A program made the position numbers and the translations under genes. The notes under the pieces are model-generated. The model had not been told where the DNA came from, made no database searches, and was given only the letters and a program-made list of their open reading frames with translations. A DNA stretch of 64,000 nucleotides from Acorus gramineus (taxonomy: Eukaryota; Streptophyta; Magnoliopsida; Acorales; Acoraceae). The stretch is from NCBI GenBank assembly GCA_030737835.1, contig CM060849.1, positions 6,076,001 through 6,140,000 of the forward strand, in the 5' to 3' direction. Below are positions 32,622-45,730 of the stretch, piece after piece. The stretch's first letter is position 1. Every line of letters starts with the position of its first letter.

Positions 32622-33200
32622 ATGGAACATTCCAATACAGTATCCTCTCATGGACCTACAACCTAGAAAAACTGTTATTGTGGGAAGAACACGGTTTTAA
32701 AACAATCACGAATTGAATCTAATCCAGGGAGATAGTTTTGGGCTTGCCCGAATAGAAAGGTATATATTAGTCTTGATTATTCCATTTTCATAAGCACATA
32801 TTTCTATTTCATTTGTTTTTGAAAATGTCTATTTTGTAATATTTATTCTTCATGTTTTCAACTAGTCCACGAACGACATCAACGGTTGCAAGTATTTTTC
32901 ATGAAAAAATGAGAGTGCCAGTAACTCTAGATGAGAACGATATGCTCCATCAAGGAATCACCCTTGTTGGCAAGAATTCAGACTATAGAGAAAAGGCTAA
33001 CAAAAGTTGAAGCTCGACAAGAATGAGTGGGAAAGTTAGAGCAAGTAATTGAAGCTCTAGAGGAGAAGCTAACAAAAGTTTAAGTTGTACAAGAACGTGC
33101 AGAAGAGTTACATCACTGGAATCATTCGTTCGTGAAGGTCTTCTTTGTCGTATTCATGTTGTTTGTGATATTTGTAGGTTCAAAGTTAAGTGAAGCATAA
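32622..33200 (+). pseudogene. GRF-type zinc finger / coiled-coil / membrane-tail pseudogene
   Basis: The family consists of small plant proteins with an N-terminal GRF zinc finger, a coiled coil and a C-terminal membrane anchor; many copies accompany transposons. The ATG at 32622 gives MEHSNTVSSHGP, then a stop, then CYCG and NPGR, stop, FWACPNRK, which is the GRF core with an Arg codon turned to TAG. A GTATAT donor near 32759 and a TTTTCAACTAG acceptor near 32866 bound an intron. Exon 2 has GCKYFS followed by TGA where the family has Trp, then two coiled-coil repeats (LTKVEARQE, LTKV) and a hydrophobic tail VKVFFVVFMLFVIFVGSK ending at the stop at 33198. At least four stops or shifts make it dead. 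Confidence 0.65.
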
Positions 33201-33594
33201 ATAGTAGCTTCAATGCTTGTAGGATCCTTATATTTTTTTGGGATATGTATTGATCAAATTCTGGATTCTCTGTGTTTGTATGATGAATATATTAAGCACT
33301 CGTTTTTGTTCATCTACAATATTTGAGGTTTCATGATGCAACTCCTCTTTATTTTCATACTTAAAAGAATTTTTGGATTGATAATGTGTAGAGCTTTATT
33401 TATTCAAGATGCTTTAAAAAGAATGAGATGTGTTATTTGGAAACTATGTAGAGCTTTAAAAGGATGACACTAGAAGCAACTCCATCTCTTCTGCCTGTTC
33501 TGCATATAAATGTTTATAATGCAATGTGATACATTGATGGATACATTAATAGTTCTATAATGTAACATAATTACTTCATTATGTGCTAGATGCA
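33201..33594. other. Non-coding spacer
   Basis: AT-rich spacer between the convergent GRF and FAR1-type pseudogenes. Nothing recognised. Confidence 0.5.
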
Positions 33595-34608
33595 AAATCT
33601 ATAACACACGTGGGGGAGCACGTGCAATTGTAGCCCCTATAGAAGCATCCTGATATGTGATGAGAGCTTTTGGTGGACCACATCTCCTTGCTTCCCACAT
33701 TTTTCAAAAAGCCACAAAAAAGAATCAATATTTTCATCCTTTGACAATCCACAACCAAAATTAATAGACTGAAAATGATGATTAACTCCACTAAAAGGTG
33801 CACATATTAAAGAATATTAATTTGTGTTGTAAGTTATGTTAAACACAACAACATCCCCAAAATGAGCATATGTTTTTCTTGCATCATCGTCAACCCAAAA
33901 AGAATGTTTCAAACTGTTTTCCTCATCCACTTTGTATGCAAAATAATAAGATGAACTCATTTTTGTTTTCTCTTTGAAGTGGTTTAGAAACAATTTCACA
34001 TCATAATCTTTCAATTCATCTTGACTTTTGGCTAAATAGTTGCGAATATCCCTCTCCATACACCCAATCTCACCACATCCTCCTGATTCTAACCCCATAA
34101 TGGACATGGTTTGTGCAGTGCTCACATTTGCTCCTCTAAATATGTCAATCAAAGATTTATGAACATTTTTACTTCTCCATGTGAACATTTTGAGGTGAGT
34201 TTTTCTAGGAGTACACAATACATGGGCATGACTTACTACAAGAGCGCGCACCTTCCATCTTTGATCATCCTTCATGAAGGATATTGCATCCTAGTCTTGT
34301 GTGTCCTTGGTTGTGTTTTGGATTGCTTTTGCTAGTGGATGAGCTCTTAAATCTTTCTTTTGAGCAAAGAAAATCTCGCATATAAAGTTCCTTTGACCCC
34401 TCAATATTATGATATTTTGTAGATGATTTTCAAACACAAAAGCCTTTAATTTTGGCATAACTCATAAAATTTCTCTATTTCCTCAATGGAATCAAAAGAC
34501 ATCCCTATTACTAGTTTGTATTCATCATCAATATTCGGAATCCCACTATCATCATCATATTTTTCAATGCTCTCAAATGTTTCGACAACCCCGTCATGTA
34601 TATTTTGT
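33595..34608 (-). pseudogene. FAR1/FRS-type (MULE transposase-derived) pseudogene
   Basis: FAR1-RELATED SEQUENCE proteins are domesticated Mutator-like transposases acting as nuclear regulators; related genes still sit in MULEs. An exon opens at 34608 after a TTTTTCAG acceptor. It holds an acidic stretch, MSFDSIEEIEKFYELC, then the FAR1 zinc-binding region (YAKIKGF, FLCSKERFK, TRLGCN) with stops. Next comes the open part at 34275-33817 (GCGEIGCMERDIRNY, HSFWVDDDARKTYAHFGDVVVF), and then the transposase domain as far as [13 protein letters not shown] near 33630. Expected catalytic Asp positions read N (FNITYNTN) and Y (ITYQD). The SWIM finger end is missing. It converges with the GRF pseudogene. 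Confidence 0.75.
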
Positions 34609-35304
34609 CTGAAAAATGACAACACATATATATATATATAATCTGAATTCAAAAAAATGCACAAAATATGAATTATACAAAATATGGAAACCCCATATCT
34701 AAAAGAAAGATGAAAAAAACCTGGATTTAAAACTAACCCTAGATTTGAATGCAAAAAAATGAATTAAAAACTTATAAATCTGAAAAAAAATAAAAAGAAC
34801 AAACCCTATATTTGAATACAAAAAATGAATAAAAAACTTACAAATCTAAAAAAAGAAGAAGAACAAACCCTAGAGGCATTTGATGACCACTCAAAAGCAT
34901 CGTCAAGAAAGTTTTTAAAATGAAATTTTTGAGAGAGAGAGAGAGAGAGGTCCGTACCTCAAGATCTGGAAAAACAAATCCCTCCATTGAGGACAATCAA
35001 GCCGTCCGATCAATAAGGCCGCAGGAGGTGGTCAATGGAGACAAGAGAGGGGTCCGCAGGGGGGAGTTGGAGGAGCCGCAGAGGGTGATCGATGGAGGCG
35101 AGAGAAATTTTGTGAGAGAGAAAGAGAGGAGTCCAAGGTTTTTTTTTATCTGAAATTTTTTAGAGATAGAAATGATTCAATCTAAATTCTTTTGGTAACC
35201 AGTGCAACCAATTTCACCTAATCGGAGGAATTTAATCTCCATTGTCAGATAGTGTTCCACCAGATTAGATGGCTCCTGATCACGCCACACCGCCTCATGT
35301 AATT

Positions 35305-35339
<35 letters not shown>
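34609..35339. other. Upstream region of the FRS-type pseudogene, with microsatellites
   Basis: No coding part can be assigned; an upstream exon could lie at 34860-34930. It holds a GA run at 34929-34949 and a CT run at about 35307-35336, the latter touching the left end of the shattered MITE. Confidence 0.5.
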
Positions 35340-35638
35340 GAGTAATGATATGGTGTTGTTCCTACGGACCGTGCGGATCACTGCATACACATCTTTTAAA
35401 GAGGCAAATGCATTGATAAAGAAAATATACACTTCATTTGAAAGTATTTCACATTATTTAGAGGGGTATATCTGTCAATAAAGAAAGCATATACCTCATT
35501 GATGTATTACATACATCATATGAAATTACATTATCAACAATACCTTCAACGAGGTATATGCTTTCTTTATTGAAGCATATACCCCTTTAGAGGAGGAATA
35601 TATGCAGTTCACACGGACCGCACAAACTGCATATTATT

Positions 35639-38600
35639 AGTCACGCCTCAGGGCCGGCCGACCCCGGGACGCAGCAAGTGTATATATGATATCAGTAACA
35701 GGAGTTCAATAATATACTCACACAACAACTAAAACGACAACAAAAGCAGGGCTGACATAATATATACACCAAAAGCGGAAGCTAAAAAACTGAATCTGTA
35801 ACCCAAAACATATTACAGATTCGATACATAATCAACTGTCCTGTGAGAGCCAATATATACAAAGACATCCAAATAATACACAGACGCGTGCCCAAGCACG
35901 GAATAAATACATACAATCACAAGGGATGCTGATAGCCTCTGAAATTCGCGGGACGTGGCGCTACTCCGCTACTGATGAAATCCCTCGGGGAGCTCCTCCT
36001 CTGGATCCGACTCAGATGACTCTGGAGAAAAATATTATGCGAGGGGTGAGCCACACGCTCAGTGAACAGCACAACCCATGCATCACAGCTTATATTAACC
36101 ACAACCAGATGCTATAATCCACAATCATCATTTTACAAGCCACAAAAATGGCAACAACTATACAATCCAGTTCGCTACCGCCAACCCACTACACCCTCAC
36201 CCTCACCCCTCAATAGGTGACAAAGGATGTTGGGACTTCACAAACCAGTGGGTCGCTATCGCCAACCCACTGCACCCTCACCCTCACCCTCAACCCTCAA
36301 TAGGTGACATAGGATATTGGGACTTAATAGGCTGATAATCATCCTTACACAACCCAGTGGGTCACCACATCGCCGGCCCACCACACCCTCACCCTCACCC
36401 CTCAATATGGTGACATAGGATATTGGGACTGACTAGGCTGATGGTCGCCCTTGGTCCACCGATAGTCTCTCCCCACTCCATAGGCCGTTTGGCCACCCCC
36501 ACATTCAGCACAGTCCGTCCCAAATCAGGAGGTGCCTACTGATGGGAGCCCCTGCACGGGACAGCCTTTCCAACGCCGGGGTAGTCTCTACACGGATCCA
36601 ATGAAGGGAACAGAACAGCCTATCCATCGCATATGATCCACTTGGATCCGCAGACAACACATCCTAACAACTCTGATGTCATGAATTCTTCAGAATTCCT
36701 CCAGGGCGCATAACCAAGATGCGGGGAACATGCATAATAACAATTATTAACAAGGGATATCATATTAATTATTAACAAGAGTTATAATATTATTGGGACA
36801 AGAAACCTTGGGAGGGCAGCATGAGGTCCCGATACAGGACATCCCGACAACCAAACAAGGAACACGGAGTACCCTAACCCGGGTCTCAATGTTGACCTCA
36901 CAAGGCCCCTCCCTATAATATTATACAAGGCATACTAGCATTTAATTTAATAATCAAACTAATAGGACGCATGCATAGGCCGAGGCTTCCTAGCATGGGA
37001 ACAGGGTGCATGGCTCTTACATATATTCCTAAGGGTGCAAGTCCCTAACATACAAGTCTAGGGTAGCATGCACACTACATTTTTATCATGATCGCATGGA
37101 TTACACATTACAACAGTTAATATAAATCCATGGTGCCCCAGGGTAGGACGGTATACGCCCAAGTGCATATAACGCCTCCCTACTGGGTTGGATTGTCCCA
37201 CTCACTGGTAATCGGGTCGTCGTGCGACCGTCCGTCAAGATCTGCAAGATAGGGTAATCAAATTGGTGAGTAAAATGCACAAGAATACCACAAAATACAC
37301 AAAAATACTCTAAAAAAAACCCAACATTCGGACAAGCGTACATACGGCCTGTACGCACGTGAGCCCGAGCATTCCGACTCACTCCCGAACCCCCGGGCAG
37401 CCGTGCGCACGGTCACCCGCCCCGGGCGCGCAGTCGAGCCCCGGCCTGAGCCCCCAAACACCCTGCCGAGCCCAACCCGCACGCCCGGACACCCTGCTGA
37501 GACCTCCCGGGTGCACCGCGCGCTCACTGCGCCCCAGCGCAGCAGCCCGCGCGCACCCCGCACGCCCCGCGCCCAGCGCCTCGCCCCGCGCGCACCACTG
37601 CTCGCATCACCCGCTCGCACCACTCGCCCTACGCGCACTACGCCTCCTGCGCAGCACCCGGACACCACCCGCTCGTCCGCGCGCCCCTGCGCAGCGCTCC
37701 GCGCGCACGCCGCGCACTGCGCCCAGCGCGCCCGACAGCGCCCAGCGAGCCCGTCAGCACGCGCCCAGCGCGCCTGCCCGCAGCTCGCCCACCTGCGCCT
37801 GCCTGCCTGCGCGCGCCGCTGCCCGCATGCGCCCGAACCGAGCTCCACCCGCGCGCACGCCCTCGCGCACGCTTGCGCGCACGCCCACGCTGCCCTGCCT
37901 GCGCCCATCAGCCTACCCGAGCCCTGCCTGCCTGCAACCATCGCCCAGCACCCGAGCGCACGCGCGCGCGCGCGCGCCCTGCCACCTGCTCCCCCTGTTG
38001 CGCTGCCTGCTGCCCGAGACAGCCAACCTGCCTACCTGAGCTACCCTGCCTGCCTGCCCGAGCCACCCTACCTCCTCTAACCGGCCACCAATGGCCTCCG
38101 ACCGCCCCTAACCACCACCCACAGCCACCAACCGCCACCACACACTCAAAAACATCCCCTAACATACATCTAAACATGGAAAAGGAGGAAAGAAGGCTTA
38201 CCCAAAGGAAGGAGAGGGAAAGGAAGGGGACTGGGAGCTCTTCGTGCACCGAAATGCCTCCACTAGGACCACCACCTCCTAGATCTCCACCTAGCCAAAG
38301 AAAAGCTGAAATCAGGGGAGAAAAGAGAGGGTGAGGAGGGGCTAAACACCTCGGATCTCGAATCCGAGACCACCGGTGGATAGATCGGGAGCTCCCCTCA
38401 CCTTTCTCTTCTTTGGGTTTTAGGTTTTGGGCACCCTAGCTAGGTCAAAAGGTGGTTTAAAGAGAGGGAAGAGAGAGGGTTTACTCGGAGAAGATGATGA
38501 ATAGGAGAGGAAAAGAAGTCGTGGGATTTCTTTATAACCACCCCCATCCCACACATACTCACACCCCTAATTAGATTAGCCCTAATTAGGTTTAGGGGGG

Positions 38601-38986
38601 GTTTAAGGGGTCTTAAGTGAGGTTTAAGTGTGGTTTGACACAAGTCAACCCAACCACACAAAAAGCCAAAAACCTTTGACCAAGTCATGGGCCCCACTTT
38701 GACCAAGTCAAGTCTCCCAATGACTTCTCGCTCGGTTAAAACCCGGATACGCCGCGGAACTGCGAAATTCTGAAACGTACCGGAATTCGACAAAATTTTC
38801 GTGAGCGGCTTGGAATGGCACCAGGACACATAATATGCAGTTAGATTTTCAATCGGAGCCCTCCATCTCAGGGTGATAGCTAAAAGCCCGAAATTTTAGC
38901 GGTTCCGACCGAAAAACGAAAAAACCAAAAAACTGCCAGAATGGTCCAACGGTTACCAGAAGGTTAAAAGTGACACATATATAACA
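35639..38986 (-). mobile_element. Solo LTR, family A, reverse (copy A5)
   Basis: A full LTR of 3348 bp without internal region, flanked by TTATT at 35634-35638 and 38987-38991. The right end is the normal ...ATATATAACA; the left terminus reads AGTCACGCC instead of TGTCACGCC, so the terminal T has mutated. It carries three TGAGGG-type modules (36190-36420) and a GC-rich core at about 37380-38060. The intact duplication shows that the rest was removed by recombination between the two LTRs. Confidence 0.92.
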
Positions 38987-39502
38987 TTATTAGTCAACTA
39001 TATATATAATGTGGTCCATACAAGCCACGTATATAAAAACCTTATCAAAGTATATATGCATAATAAAGTAAGCATATGACCCAGTAAGGTATATGTTTCT
39101 ATAACGCCCCCGTACCCATTATCCTTAATTAAGGCATGCGATACGGTGCGTTACGTAACCACAATGCACAATATATCGGATAATATAAATAAATACGTAA
39201 AATACTCTTAGGATTTAAAACAAAACCAACAACAGGATCTCAATAATTCATTCTTAAGTTTGAACGTATACACACGAGTTCTTTATTTAATACTAATAAT
39301 AATTCCTTTGATTTTGCTAATAAGGCTAAGGACGTATACTACATGCTAAGAAAAAGGCTTATTCAACACCTACGATGCAACAAAGGTAAAACGCGAACTA
39401 GATTGCCAACGCCCCTCCATGAACAACGATAACCAACACCTACCGTGAAAGGTTGGGAAAAGAGGAGTGAACTACCACACACTCAGTGAATGGACCTATA
39501 GC

Positions 39503-42426
39503 TGTCACGCCCCAGGGCGGCCGTCCCCGGGACGCGGCAAGTGTATATATGATATCAGTAACAAGAGTTCAATAATATACCACAAACAACAACTAAGATG
39601 ACAACACAGGTAAAAGCAGGGCTGACATAATATATACACCAAAGGCGGAAGCTACAAAGACTGAGTCTGTAGTCAAAACATACTACAGACTCGATACATA
39701 ATCATAAGTCCTGTGAGAGCCAACATGCCCATATATACACAAATAAAATCCCAAACATAATCCAACTAAGTGCCCAAGCACAGAACATATACGTACAACA
39801 GAAAGAAGGGTGCTGATGGCCTCAAAACTCGTGGGACGCGGCGCTACCCTCTGCCGGTGTAGTCGCTCGGGAAGCTCCTCCCTCAGAGATCACTGAAAAG
39901 ACAATATGCGAGGGGTGAGCCACACGCTCAATGAATAGCACAACCCATGCATACAGTTCATATTAACCACATTTAAGCAATTCATAAGCCACAAGTGGCA
40001 TAGTATCACAATCCGGGGGTTCGTTCATCGCCGAACCCCATACCCTCACCCTCACCCTCACCCTCAACAGGTGACCTAGGATGTTGGGACTTAGTGGGTT
40101 GATAATCATCCATACATAATCCTGTGGGTCGTCGCAACGCCGGCCCACCATACCCTCACCCTCACCTCTCAACAGGTGACCTAGGCTCTTGGGACTGACT
40201 AGGCTGTTGGTTACCCTTGGTCCACCGATAGTCTCTCCTCACTCCGTGGTTGTTTGGCCACTCCCATGTTCAGCACAGTCCTTCACCAAATCAGGAGGCG
40301 CCTACTAGTGGGAGCCCCTGCACGGGACAACCTGTCTAACGCCGAGGTAGTCTCTACACGGATCCGACGAAGGGAACAGAACAGCCTATCCATCGCATAT
40401 GATCCACTCGGATCCGCTGACAGCACATCTCTACAACTCTAATGTCTCGAATTCCTCAGAATTCCACCAGCGCGCATAACCAGGATGCGGGGAAATAAAA
40501 TAAGACCAATATGGGGAAAAGAGACCTTGGGAGGGTAACCTGAGGTCCCGATGTAGGACATCCGACAACCAAACGAGGAACACGGAGTACCCTAACCCGG
40601 GTCTCAATGTTAACCTCGCAAGGCCCCCTTATATTCCCTAAGCATGCTATCTATTAATACAGTTTGCATTTAATTAAATAAATCAAACTAATAGGACGCA
40701 TGCACAGGTCGGGCTTTCCTAGCATGATAGCGAGGAGGCAGGATGCATGGCTCATGCACAATCCTAAGGGTGCAAGTCCCTATCACACAATCTAGGGTGG
40801 CATGCAATTCTACACACACATCATGCTTACATAGATTATAATTGCAATAATTAATACAAACTATACGCCCCAGGGGAGATCGGTACACGCCCAAAGCATG
40901 TAACGCCTCCCAAACTGGGTTGGGTTGTCCCACTCACCGGAAATCGGGTCGACGCGCGACCGTCCGTCGAGATCTGCAAGACAGGTATTAACTGGGTAAG
41001 TATAATCCACAATGACCCCAAATCACACAAAACACACAATTAAATACCCAAAATCCCAAATCAAAACACCCAACACCCCCGGCACCCCCGCACGGCCACC
41101 CGACCGCCCGGGTGCACCGCCGCGCTTCAGCCCGCGCATCCCGCGCTCCGCCGGCCCCTGCCCGCCGTCTGGACACGCCGCCGCACCACCCCGGGGCTCC
41201 GCGCGTCCCCTGCGCCCAGCCGCAGCAGCCCGCGCGCGCCCCGAACACCTCGCGCCGGCCCGCGAGCACCCCGCACGCCCCCGCGTGCAGCTCCTCGCCC
41301 CGCGCGCACCCCGCGCGCACCTCCGCCGCTCCGCCGCGCCCTCCGCGCACCACTCTGCACACCCTTCCGCGCGCACTGCCCTCGGCCACCACCTCGCGCA
41401 CGCACTGCACCCGCACACCTAGCACCGCCAACCCGTGCGCATCGCCGCTCGACCAGCCCCTCGCGCCGGACCCGCGCGACCAGCTCCTCGCGCGCAGCTC
41501 GCCATCAGCCCCTCGCACACAGCCGCACGAACAGGCCCGCGCACAGCCGCCCGATCAGCTCCCCGCACCAGACCCGCGCGCACGCCACGCGTACGCACGT
41601 CCGCGCACGCACGCGCGCATGCCCGCGCGCGCCCGGCCTGCGCGCTGCCTGGGTCGCTGCCGCTGCTGCCTGCTGCCCGGAACAGGCCAGCCACTGCTCG
41701 AGCGCCATCACCGCCCCTCCCACGACTACCGACCACCTCCGACCACCTTCGACCACCCTCCGACGACCCCCACTGCCGCCGACCACCCCCAAACACAAAA
41801 CCCCCCCCCCCCCCAGCAATCATCTAAACAAGAAAAAAGAGGGAAAGAAGCTTACCGAGGGGGAGGAAGGGGTGACCGGGTGCTCTCCGCGCACCGAAAC
41901 CCTTCCCAACGGCCTTCTCACGCCCCGATCTACCTTGGCCTTCGAAACGGGCCAAATCAGAGGACAAAGAGGGGAGGTCGGGGAGGCTAGGATCGCCGGA
42001 AACGGGATTTGAAGACACCGGTGGACCCGATCTACACTTCCCATGCTTTAGGTTTTTGGTTTTGATGGGTGTAGGGGCCTCAAACGGAAGAAAAACGGAG
42101 GAGAGGAGAGAGAGAGCTCAAGGTCGGGGATGATGAATAGTGCCATTTGATTTTTATAACACCTCTTATATAGTGTGCGACTTAAAAACCCGGATACTGC
42201 GAAATTTTTGGAAACGATGCCGGAATTCGATGAAATTTTCATGAGTGGCTTAAAACGGCACCAGGACACATAATATGCAGTTAGATTTTCAATCGGAGTC
42301 CTCTAACTCGGACGATAGCTAACAGTCCAAAATTATGCGGTTCCGATCGAAAAACACAAAAATTTTAAAACTGCTAAAAATGCTCCAATGGTTGCCAAAA
42401 GGCCAAAAAGTGACACATATATAACA
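39503..42426 (-). mobile_element. 3' LTR of element A6
   Basis: 2924 bp. The U3 side (about 41070-42426) is nearly identical to the 5' LTR of the same element. The R-U5 side (39503 to about 41070) is closer to copy A3 at 23641-25205. A TATA-like CTATATAAG (minus strand) is at 42164-42172. The GC-rich core has its own overlapping spurious ORFs. A run of about 14 C is at 41801-41814. Confidence 0.92.
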
Positions 42427-42440
42427 TTCTCCCCCCCTTA
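42427..42440 (-). other. Polypurine tract of element A6
   Basis: On the minus strand, TAAGGGGGGAGAA directly precedes the 3' LTR start. It follows the end of pol by about 35 bp. Confidence 0.88.
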
Positions 42441-42474
42441 GGAAATTTTGTCCTCAAAATAAATACAAGTACAT

Positions 42475-45400
42475 CTAAGAAGGGAAAAGATGCGGATACG
42501 CGTCACGCATGGCGTCCTCGAGCTCCCAGGTGGCCTCGGCACCGGAACGGTGCTGCCATCGCACCTTGACCAGCTGGACGGTCTTGGTGCGGAGCCTCTT
42601 CTCGCGGCGGTCCATGATCTCAATCGGCTGCTCCACGAAAGACAAGTCCGGCTCGAAGACGAGCGGCTCGAACGGAATGATGTGAGCAGGATCGTGGACG
42701 TATCGCCTCAGCTGCGAGACGTGGAAGACGTCATGGGCCTGAGCCAACTGTGGGGGCAGAGCTATGCGATAGGCCACCTCTCCAACTCGCTCGAGTATGA
42801 GGAAAGGCCCAATGAAACGCGGACTCAGCTTGCCCCGCACACCGAATCGGAAGATGCCCTTCATCGGGGACACCTTCAAGAACACATGATCACCGACCTC
42901 GAAGGAGAGCTCACGGCGACGGCGGTCGGCGTAGCTCTTCTGACGACTCTGAGCGACTCGGATACGCTCGCGAATCGTCTTCACCATCTCGGAGGTCTGG
43001 TGAACGATCTCTGGTCCCTCTAGCTGGCGCTCTCCGACCTCATCCCAACACAGGGGGGACCTGCAGCTGCGGCCATAAAGTGCCTCGTAGGGAGCCATCC
43101 GGATGCTCGAATGATAGCTGTTGTTGTAGGCAAACTCCACCAACGGAAGGTGCCTCTCCCAACTGCCCCCAAATCGAGCACACAGGCCCGCAGCATGTCC
43201 TCAAGGGTCTGGATCGTCCTCTCCGACTGGCCGTCCGTCTGAGGATGAAACGCGGTACTGAAGTGGAGGTTCGTACCAAGGGCGTGCTGGAGGCTACGCC
43301 AGAACCTCGAAGTGAAATGCGCGTCTCGATCAGAAATGATACTGACTGGAGTGCCATGGAGTCGGACAATCTCGGAGACGAATAACTGCGCCAGGGTGTC
43401 CAGAGAATCGGTGAGTCGGATGGGGAGGAAATGAGCAGACTTCGTCAGCCGGTCGACGATCACCCAGATGGCATCGCGACCCGAGCGTGACCTCGGCAAA
43501 CCCGAGACGAAGTCCATGTGATCTGCTCCCACTTCCACTGAGGGATCTCAATGGACTGCAGCTTCCCCGCAGGGCGCTGATGCTCCGACTTCACCTGCTG
43601 GCATACTAGGCATCGGGCAACAAATCTGGCAATATCTGTCTTCATCCCGCGCCACCAGTAGCCGCGACGAAGGCCCCTATACATCTTCGTGCCTCCAGGG
43701 TGCACTGTGTACCTCGAGCGATGGGCCTCGTCCAGAATCTTCCGCCTCAGCTCTGCGTCGTCGGGGATGCACACTCGGCCTCTGAATCTCAGGATCCCGT
43801 CTGCACGAATCTGGTAGTCCTGACGCTCGCCCCGGGCGACGCCCTCAGAAAGGACTATGAAATGCGGGTCCTGAGCCTGAGCCGTGCGGATCTCGTCGAG
43901 AAGAACCGGCTGCACCACCAGCCTGGCCAGAAAGCCACCCGCAGGGGTCTCTCGAACACAAATCCAGCAAGCGGCCTCCTCCAGAAGCCTCCAACGACGG
44001 ACAGCCATGTGGGCGGCCATGCCCAGGGGCTGTCTACTGAGCGCATCTGCAACGACATTCGCCTTACCCGGATGGTAAGCGATGTCACAGTCATAGTCTG
44101 TCAGGAACTCAACCCAACGCCTCTGTCGCATGTTGAGCTCCGGCTGAGACTGCAGATACGTCAAGCTCTTATGATCAGTAAAGAGCTCGAACTCCTCTCC
44201 GTAGAGATAATGCCTCCACATCTTCAGCGCAAATATGATCGCAGCCAACTCAAGGTCATGGGTGGGGTAGTTCTGCTCATGGGGCTTCAACTGACGAGAC
44301 GCGTAAGCCACCACCTTACCGTGCTGCATCAGGACGCAACCCACACCCAACTGCGATGCATCTGTGTATACTGCGAACCCACCACTCCCAGATGGAAGGG
44401 TAAGAACTGGCGCTGAGGTGAGCCTACGCTTCAGCTCCTGGAAGCTCTCCTCACAAGAAGGGGACCACTCGAACCGAACATCTTTCCGAGTGAGGCGGGT
44501 AAGAGGAACGGCTATCTTGGAGAAACCCTCCACAAACCTCCTGTAATAACCCGCCAAGCCCAAGAAGCTCCGAATCTCAGTGGGGTTCGACGGTCGACGC
44601 CAATTCGACACGGCGAGCGTCTTCTCCGGGTCCACAGCTATACCCTCACCGGAAATCACATGGCCCAGAAAGGCCATCCGCTCCAACCAGAACTCGCACT
44701 TGCTGAACTTGGCGAACAACTGATGTCCAGCCAGAGTCTCCAAAACAGTGCGGAGGTGGTGAGCGTGCTCCTCCAGACTCCTCGAGTACACCAATATGTC
44801 ATCGATGAATACTACCACAAAGGAGTCGAGGAAGGGTCGAAATACCCGGTTCATCAGATCCATGAAGGCCGCCGGCGCGTTCGTCAACCCGAAAGGCAGT
44901 ACTCTGAACTCGTAGTGCCCGTACCGGGTGCGAAAGGCCGTCTTCGGAATATCTGACTCCCGGATCTTCAACTGGTAGTACCCCGAGCGGAGATCGATCT
45001 TGGAAAAGACACACGCTCCCTGAAGCTGGTCAAACAGATCGTCGATCCGCGGCAACGGGTACTTGTTCTTCACTGTCCGCTTATTCAACTGCCTGTAATC
45101 AATACACAGCCGCAGTGAACCGTCCTTCTTCCGGACGAACAGGACAGGGGCTCCCCACGGAGACACGCTCGGACGTGCGAAGCCCTTCTCCAGCAACTCC
45201 TCCAACTGCTCCTTCAGCACCCTCAGCTCTGCGGGAGCCATCCGGTACGGAGCCCTCGAAACCGGCTCGGTCCCCGGAAGCAGATTGATCTCAAACTCAA
45301 TCGCGCGGTCCGGCGGTAATCCCGGAAGATCGTCGGGGAAAACCTCGGAAACTCTGCCACGACTGGAGTCTGACTGATATCTGCCCGCAGCGGTGCATCC

Positions 45401-45730
45401 TCCAGAGCAATATAAGCCAGAAAGCCCTCGCATCCACCCTGAAGGAGTCTCCACGCCTGCATGGACGACACGAACCCCAGAGGAGCTACGTCTCGATCGC
45501 CCACGAACTGGAAAGACCTCCGACCAGGAAGGTGGAACGACACCGACTTGGCGAAACAGTCGATGCTGGCATGACTAGCTGCAAGCCAATCCATCCCCAG
45601 GATGGCATCAAAATCCGACATCGCGAGCTCCACCAGCTCTACCGGAAACTCATGCTCCGCGATCTCCACCGTGCACCCTCGGTACACCGAACTGAGGAGA
45701 ACACGGTCTCCCACGGGCAACGCACCTCTA
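42475..45730 (-). pseudogene. pol of element A6: protease end, RT, RNase H, integrase, chromodomain-like tail
   Basis: The long open part runs 45454-43460. RT motifs come first, with the active site [12 protein letters not shown] near 44800, then RNase H with YTDAS near 44362 and [14 protein letters not shown], then the integrase zinc finger (H..H..C..C between about 43723 and 43597). The catalytic integrase follows in a second frame (43538-43020) with D, D and E spaced 60 and 35 residues apart. The last part (43143-42475) encodes the GPF/Y-like region (FIGPFLILERVG) and a chromodomain-like tail (VKVRWQHRSG, ATWELEDAM). Frame breaks lie near 45715, 45345, 43535 and 43150. All catalytic residues I looked for are present. 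Confidence 0.93.

Noticed and set aside
35340..35345. A target duplication for the split MITE (GTA/ATA or TA)
   Set aside because: The bases outside the inverted repeat on the two sides do not match convincingly.
37258..38334. Pro/Ala/Arg-rich ORFs in solo LTR A5, and the similar ones at 40988-41990, 48912-49861 and 53201-54216
   Set aside because: LTR cores again. They overlap on both strands and lie upstream of the element's real gag start.
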